Assembly: GCA_030607235.1 (NCBI GenBank)
Contig: JAUWEX010000026.1
Location: forward strand, 1 to 9,762
Length of the DNA: 9,762 nt
DNA from: Planctomycetota bacterium
GTDB taxonomy: Bacteria; Planctomycetota; B129-G9
Direction of reading: 5' to 3'
Positions within the stretch are counted from its first letter, which is position 1. Every line of letters begins with the position of its first letter. Positions 6,641 to 9,762 of the stretch are shown piece after piece. The notes under the pieces are model-generated. The model ran no database searches, was not told where the DNA came from, and saw only the letters and a list, made by a program, of their open reading frames with translations. The translations under genes and the position numbers were made by a program.

Positions 6641-8044
6641 ATGAGAGACATCGTGGCTGAAGAAAAAGACATATATAAAGGATACAGCGGCCAGGCGCTC
6701 GAAGTCCTGAAAAAACACAACGTCAGGGTCTGGAGCGACGTAACGCTCAAAAACGACAAGGGCGAATTCACCGGCATCATCCTGCCGCGCTCCGAGACCG
6801 CCGACAAACTCCACATCGTGCTGAAACTGCGCAGCGGTTACAACGTGGGCATCGCCGCCGACACCGTAGTGGACATCACCGAATTGGGCTACAAAGAGGG
6901 GCACTACCAAATCCCCGAGTCCGAATTCCCGACCGACCCCGCCAAACCCAACGTAACGTTGCTCGGCACCGGCGGCACGATCGCCAGCCGCCTGGACTAT
7001 CGCACCGGCGCGGTCATCCCCGCCTTCAGTCCCGGCGAACTTTACGGCGCGGTGCCCGAACTCGCCGACATCTGCAACCTGACCACGCGCAAACTCTTCG
7101 GCGTGTTCAGCGAAAACATGGGCCCCGAGCAGTACGTCGCCCTGGCCGAAAACATCAAGGCCGAAATCGAAAAAGGCGCCGCCGGTATCGTCATCGGCCA
7201 CGGGACCGACACCATGCACCACACCGCCGCCATACTCTCGTTCATGATCCAGGACCCGCCCGTGCCCATCGTCCTCGTCGGCTCGCAGCGCTCCAGCGAC
7301 CGCCCCTCAAGCGACGCCGCGCTCAACCTCATCAACGCCACGCGTACCGCCGCCTTCGGCGACATAGCCGAGATCATGGTCTGCATGTTCGGCCCCACCA
7401 GCGACGAGTACTGCCTCCTTCACCGCGGCACGCGCGTGCGAAAAATGCACTCCAGTTATCGCAGCACCTTCCGCACCATCGGCGACATTCCGCTGGCGAC
7501 GGTAACGCCGACCGAATTCAAGTACCTGCGCACCGACTACAAAAAACGTCGCAGCGACCGCAACATTACCATCAACACCGCCTTCGACGACCGCTGCACG
7601 ATACTCTACTACTATCCCAACATGCAGCCCGACCTCGTCGACGCGCTGATCGAAAAAGGCTACAAGGGCATCGTCATCGCCGGCACCGGCCTGGGCCACG
7701 TAAACCGCCCGCTCTACAAGCCGCTGGCCGAGGCGGTCAAGAAGGGCGTAACCGTCGTGATGACCGTGCAGACGCTATGGGGCTACGTGCAGATGTTCGT
7801 CTACGAAACCGGCCGCGAACTTCTCGGCCTGGGCATCCTCCCCTGCGCCAACATGCTGCCCGAGGTCGCGTTCATGAAGCTCTCGTGGGTGCTGGGCCAG
7901 ACCGACGACCCCGAAAAAATCCGCGAGATGATGCTCACACCCATCGCCGGAGAAATCACCCCCGGCGAGCCGCACAACGGCTACCTGATTTTGCAGGGCG
8001 GCCTGCCCGAAGTCGAGGACTTCATCAGCAAGCACCTGAAATAG
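6641..8044 (+). CDS. gatD: Glu-tRNA(Gln) amidotransferase subunit D (archaeal type)
   Basis: GatD is the asparaginase-like subunit of GatDE. It releases ammonia from Gln or Asn, which GatE uses to convert Glu-tRNA(Gln) to Gln-tRNA(Gln) in the cytoplasm. From ATG 6641 the product is 467 residues, close to archaeal GatD. An N-terminal GatD-specific domain (about 14-80) contains DKLHIVLKLRSGYNVGI. The type I asparaginase-like domain follows. Catalytic positions are visible: GTGGTIAS (Thr113), HGTDTM (Thr189, Asp190) and RKMHSS (Lys268). The SSDRPSSDA and VLGQTDDPE blocks and GHVNRPLY also fit GatD rather than plain asparaginase. The start is uncertain: TTG 6599, ATG 6617, ATG 6641 and GTG 6653 (with GAGAGA ahead) are all in frame; homology begins near DIYKGYSG. 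No gatE lies in the window. Repeat B begins straight after the stop. Confidence 0.94.
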   Translation: MRDIVAEEKDIYKGYSGQALEVLKKHNVRVWSDVTLKNDKGEFTGIILPRSETADKLHIVLKLRSGYNVGIAADTVVDITELGYKEGHYQIPESEFPTDPAKPNVTLLGTGGTIASRLDYRTGAVIPAFSPGELYGAVPELADICNLTTRKLFGVFSENMGPEQYVALAENIKAEIEKGAAGIVIGHGTDTMHHTAAILSFMIQDPPVPIVLVGSQRSSDRPSSDAALNLINATRTAAFGDIAEIMVCMFGPTSDEYCLLHRGTRVRKMHSSYRSTFRTIGDIPLATVTPTEFKYLRTDYKKRRSDRNITINTAFDDRCTILYYYPNMQPDLVDALIEKGYKGIVIAGTGLGHVNRPLYKPLAEAVKKGVTVVMTVQTLWGYVQMFVYETGRELLGLGILPCANMLPEVAFMKLSWVLGQTDDPEKIREMMLTPIAGEITPGEPHNGYLILQGGLPEVEDFISKHLK

Positions 8045-8304
8045 CGGGCAGGCGGGGACGCCCCGCGGCAAATAGGGAAGCAACCACTCATTTCAATAGG
8101 CGTGCCCTGCTTTTTGCCTGACGGCAAAAAGAAACCGGGCGCTGCCACTCATTGGCAAAAAGTGAAGCGACTGCGTTTTTTCGCCGTAAGGCGAAAAACA
8201 AGGAGCGAGTTTTGAAGTTTGTGGAAAAAAGATTTGCTTGCAGGCGTTGCCTGCCGCTTCCAAGCGAGAAGCAACCACGACGGCACACAAGATATTGTGT
8301 GCCG
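8045..8304 (+). repeat. Dispersed modular hairpin repeat, copy B
   Basis: It begins right after the gatD stop with the same palindrome as copy A (8052-8066), then CAAATAGGGAAG and CCACTCATTTCAATA. The next hairpin is CTTTTTGCC/GGCAAAAAG (8110-8131), closed by GCCC/GGGC, in the place of the CTGTC hairpin of copy A. After the second CCACTCATT the TTGCAG hairpin is missing. Next come TTTTTCGCC/GGCGAAAAA (8177-8198), the GAGCGAGT and GTGGAAAA linker, and GCAGGC/GCCTGC (8240-8254). The last modules are GCTTC/GAAGC (8256-8272) and a perfect 10-bp stem with loop GATA (8281-8304). Linkers match copy A closely while stem sequences differ but stay paired. Confidence 0.8.
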
Positions 8305-8364
8305 ATGAGACAAAAAAACACACAACGTCGCCTTTATTGTAGAAGAATTACAAAAAAATTAAAA

Positions 8365-8388
8365 AAAAACACTATATGATGTGTTTTT
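8365..8388. other. AT-rich inverted repeat upstream of the H1-like gene
   Basis: AAAAACAC (8365-8372) and GTGTTTTT (8381-8388) are perfect 8-bp arms around TATATGAT. The A tracts before it and the T run in its right arm could make a bidirectional terminator or a bent protein-binding site. It ends four bases before the -35 box of the next gene. Confidence 0.5.
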
Positions 8389-8391
8389 GTG

Positions 8392-8420
8392 TTGACATTC
8401 CCCATATTCACCTTAATAAT
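8392..8420 (+). promoter_or_regulatory. Strong sigma70-type promoter of the H1-like gene
   Basis: A perfect -35 TTGACA (8392-8397) is followed after 17 bases by AATAAT (8415-8420), one base off TATAAT. The predicted start near 8427 gives a leader of about 58 bases. The AT-rich DNA upstream could help polymerase binding. High expression is expected. Confidence 0.8.
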
Positions 8421-8484
8421 CAACATTGGTTGTTAATCATTTTTTTATTCTTAGCCGCACACTTGCTGAGAGGGGGTGATGTGC

Positions 8485-8763
8485 ATGGCAAAGGCCAAGA
8501 AAAAAACACCCAAAAAGAAAAAGACCAAGAGGGCCGTAAAAAAAGTCGCTAAAAAGAAAAAAGTCGCCAAGAGAAAAGTAGCAAAGAAGAAACCGGCGAA
8601 GAGAAAAGTCGCCAAGAGAAAGGTAGCGAAGAAGAAACCGGCGAAGAAGAAGAGAAAAGTCGCCAAGAGAAAAGTAGCGAAGAAGAAACCGGCGAAGAAG
8701 AAAGTCGCCAAGAAAAAGGCGCCCAAAAAAGCCAAGAAACGCCCGATACCGTTTATGTTCTGA
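8485..8763 (+). CDS. Lysine-rich histone H1-like DNA-binding protein
   Basis: The 92-residue product is half lysine (46 of 92) plus seven arginines, with Ala, Val and Pro as spacers and no acidic residues. This resembles the C-terminal tail of histone H1 and bacterial H1-like proteins such as chlamydial Hc1/Hc2. Such proteins bind and compact DNA without sequence specificity; the assignment rests on composition, not on a folded domain. The KVAKRKVAKKKPAK block occurs three times (from about residue 26), with VAKKK/PAKK variants around it. The tail ends KKRPIPFMF. I chose ATG 8485 because AGGGGGTGAT (8471-8480) sits just ahead; ATG 8479 and GTG 8476 lie within that ribosome site. A T6 run follows the stop after a weak dyad. 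RNA binding is an alternative role. Confidence 0.8.
   Translation: MAKAKKKTPKKKKTKRAVKKVAKKKKVAKRKVAKKKPAKRKVAKRKVAKKKPAKKKRKVAKRKVAKKKPAKKKVAKKKAPKKAKKRPIPFMF
8560..8700 (+). repeat. 45-bp tandem repeats in the H1-like gene
   Basis: Three units, 8560-8604, 8605-8649 and 8656-8700, each encode 15 residues and differ by only a few bases. Six extra bases separate units two and three, and a fourth partial unit starts at 8701. Near-identity at DNA level suggests recent expansion by slippage or unequal exchange. Confidence 0.9.
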
Positions 8764-8810
8764 TCGCGGGTTTTTTGGCGGGCACGTCCGCAACGTCGGA
8801 CAGACAACAA

Positions 8811-8840
8811 AAGCGGGGCATCCGTGTGGGTGTCCCGCTT
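8811..8840. terminator. Hairpin downstream of the H1-like gene
   Basis: A 13-bp stem with G-T pairs joins 8811-8823 to 8828-8840 around a GTGT loop. The plus side lacks a T run, while on the minus strand it is followed by TTTTGTTG. It may end minus-strand transcripts coming from rpmH, or protect the H1 mRNA end. Confidence 0.45.
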
Positions 8841-8886
8841 CTAATGCAATTTAAGATTTTATCTTCCACCATCCACCAGGCAATTC

Positions 8887-9149
8887 GCCTGCCTGTGTGA
8901 GATGCCGCCAACAACACAGCAGGATTACAAGATTTGTCAGTAAGTGGAAGTTCGCGCCTCTGTCGCCGAAGCACGGCGGCAGACAGCGAATGCCTATTGA
9001 AATGAGTGGTTACTCCCCTATTTGCCGCGGGGCGTCCCCGCCTGCCTGTGTGAGATGCCGCCAACAACGCAGCAGGATTACAAGATTTGTCAGTAAGTGG
9101 AAGTTCGCGCCTCTGTCGCCGAAGCACGGCGGCAGACAGCGAGCGGGTA
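8887..9149 (-). repeat. Dispersed hairpin repeat, copies C1 and C2, as a tandem duplication
   Basis: Two direct units, 8887-8989 and 9040-9142, are 153 bp apart and differ at one of 103 positions (8916 versus 9069). Read on the minus strand, each holds the CTGTC-T-GCCG / CGGC-GACAG hairpin of copy A (plus coordinates 8960-8986 and 9113-9139). The nearby GGCGCGAAC and CCACTTACTGAC also match. Between the units lie the GC palindrome (9027-9041), the CAAATAGGG box and CCACTCATTTCAATA, in the same order as copies A and B. It occupies the gap between the H1-like gene and rpmH. Confidence 0.88.
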
Positions 9150-9178
9150 TTGCAAGGGGTGGATTCTCCGAGTTTGGC

Positions 9179-9195
9179 AGCAGGCCCTGCCTGCT
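9179..9195 (-). other. Inverted repeat at the rpmH stop
   Basis: AGCAGGC and GCCTGCT are perfect 7-bp arms around three bases, overlapping the rpmH stop codon by two bases. No T run follows on the minus strand, so it is an incomplete terminator at best. It may instead be the edge of the neighbouring repeat region. Confidence 0.45.
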
Positions 9196-9328
9196 ATTTT
9201 GGGGTAAGCGAGCGTCCCTTGCTGCGACGGCGCTTCAGGATGTTGCGTCCCGATTTGGTGCGGCTGCGCTTAAGGAAGCCGGTCATGCGGTTTTTTTTGG
9301 TAGAGCTTCTTCTTATTTTAACCTTCAC
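9194..9328 (-). CDS. rpmH: 50S ribosomal protein L34
   Basis: The 44-residue, very basic product contains the L34 core: KNRMTGFLKRSRTKSGRNIL followed by KRRRSKGRSL. L34 is a small protein of the large ribosomal subunit that sits among 23S rRNA helices. The start is GTG 9326-9328, preceded five bases upstream by a perfect AGGAGG, which decides the start. The length matches the family. rpmH is normally followed at once by rnpA (RNase P protein). Here the stop is followed instead by repeat copies C, and no rnpA is seen in the window. It is divergent from aspS. Confidence 0.95.
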   Translation of the reverse strand: MKVKIRRSSTKKNRMTGFLKRSRTKSGRNILKRRRSKGRSLTPK

Positions 9329-9569
9329 GAAAACCTCCTGCGACGACGGTTCGGTCGCTGATTATCCTGCCGACAAAGCGGTAAAAGACGCAGAGCATAC
9401 AGATTCCCCCGCTCAAACGCAAGAAAAAAATACTCATGCCAAGCGATGCTTGATGAAGTTTGAACAATATTGTAATTAGGTAAGTCCGTTTGAAAAGGGA
9501 AAATTTGTTTAATTCCGGCGGGTTTTTTGTTAGAGTCCTGCGCTGAAAGCCATTCAATCGGGACAAAAC
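9329..9569. promoter_or_regulatory. Divergent rpmH-aspS promoter region
   Basis: These 241 bases must hold promoters for both genes but neither is clear. For rpmH (minus strand) TTGCGT and TATGCT, 17 bases apart, are a weak match. For aspS I see only AT-rich DNA at about 9455-9540. A small dyad, CAAGC/GCTTG, is at 9440-9452. Confidence 0.35.
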
Positions 9570-9762
9570 ATGAAACTCAAACGCACTCAAAACTGCGGCG
9601 CGCTCCGCGCCGCCGACGTCGAGAGCGAAGTCGTCCTCTCGGGCTGGGTCGAGAACAAACGCGACCACGGCGGTATGCTCTTTATCGACCTCAAAGACCG
9701 CTTCGGCATCACGCAGATATTTTTCAGCCCCGAAGAGGACAAGGCCCTCTACGACGAAGCCT
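9570..9762 (+). CDS. aspS: Aspartyl-tRNA synthetase, N-terminal part (runs off the window)
   Basis: Sixty-four codons of a class II aspartyl-tRNA synthetase are present, and the gene continues past the end. The enzyme charges tRNA(Asp) with aspartate in the cytoplasm. The visible part is the N-terminal anticodon-binding OB fold. CGALRAADV is followed by [13 protein letters not shown] (about 24-36) and [17 protein letters not shown], which match the bacterial AspRS start block (GWV..RRDHGG..FIDLRDR.G.TQ). The start ATG 9570 aligns with the usual protein start, though GGGAC upstream is a poor ribosome site. Whether it also charges tRNA(Asn) cannot be told from this fragment. Confidence 0.94.
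   Translation, partial: MKLKRTQNCGALRAADVESEVVLSGWVENKRDHGGMLFIDLKDRFGITQIFFSPEEDKALYDEA

Noticed and set aside
7042..7699. Minus-strand frames opposite gatD
   Set aside because: Shadows of the well-supported gatD frame, with no start signals or motifs.
8437..8810. Two long minus-strand frames opposite the H1-like gene (Phe/Leu-rich)
   Set aside because: They are the complement of the lysine repeats. There is no ribosome site, and the plus strand has a strong promoter and ribosome site.
8887..9142. CRISPR array
   Set aside because: Only two long direct copies are present, with no short regular repeat-spacer pattern and no cas genes.
9087..9479. A 130-codon plus-strand frame spanning rpmH
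   Set aside because: It is antisense to rpmH and runs through repeat C and the divergent promoter region.

Overview
This 9.8 kb window is bacterial chromosome with GC-rich genes. It carries a parAB chromosome-partition operon with two parS sites, the ribosomal protein L34 gene (rpmH) and the start of a bacterial-type aspartyl-tRNA synthetase gene (aspS). It also carries an archaeal-type GatD, a DUF3160 secreted protein and a lysine-rich histone-H1-like protein. That combination suggests a Planctomycetota-like lineage or a related uncultured phylum; this is inference from gene content, not proof.

Layout: (1) 11-490, a small acidic protein of unknown function, ending in a strong terminator. 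(2) 557-835 (-), acylphosphatase, divergent from parA-parB at 1044-2793. One parS lies in the parAB promoter/leader and an identical one lies inside the parB coding sequence. (3) 2794-3995, 1.2 kb without a convincing protein gene. It holds a chain of strong hairpins ending in two plus-strand terminators, which I read as a candidate large structured RNA, followed by a hairpin-rich dispersed repeat (copy A). (4) 3996-6449 (-), a secreted DUF3160 protein with its own terminator. (5) 6641-8044 (+), gatD, with a good sigma70-type promoter and a second copy of the repeat (B) directly after its stop. (6) 8485-8763 (+), a 92-residue half-lysine H1-like protein built from 45-bp tandem repeats, behind a promoter with a perfect -35 box. 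(7) 8887-9149, two tandem copies of part of the repeat family (C), inverted relative to A and B. (8) 9194-9328 (-), rpmH, divergent from aspS (9570 to the window end).

Functional view: ParA, ParB and the two parS sites form a chromosome segregation module that probably autoregulates. GatD belongs to tRNA-dependent Gln-tRNA synthesis, but its partner GatE is not here. rpmH and aspS are translation genes. The least explained parts are the structured-RNA candidate at about 3060-3703 and the modular repeat family. In that family, paired arms differ between copies in compensating ways, which points to selection on folded structure or to a structured mobile repeat.
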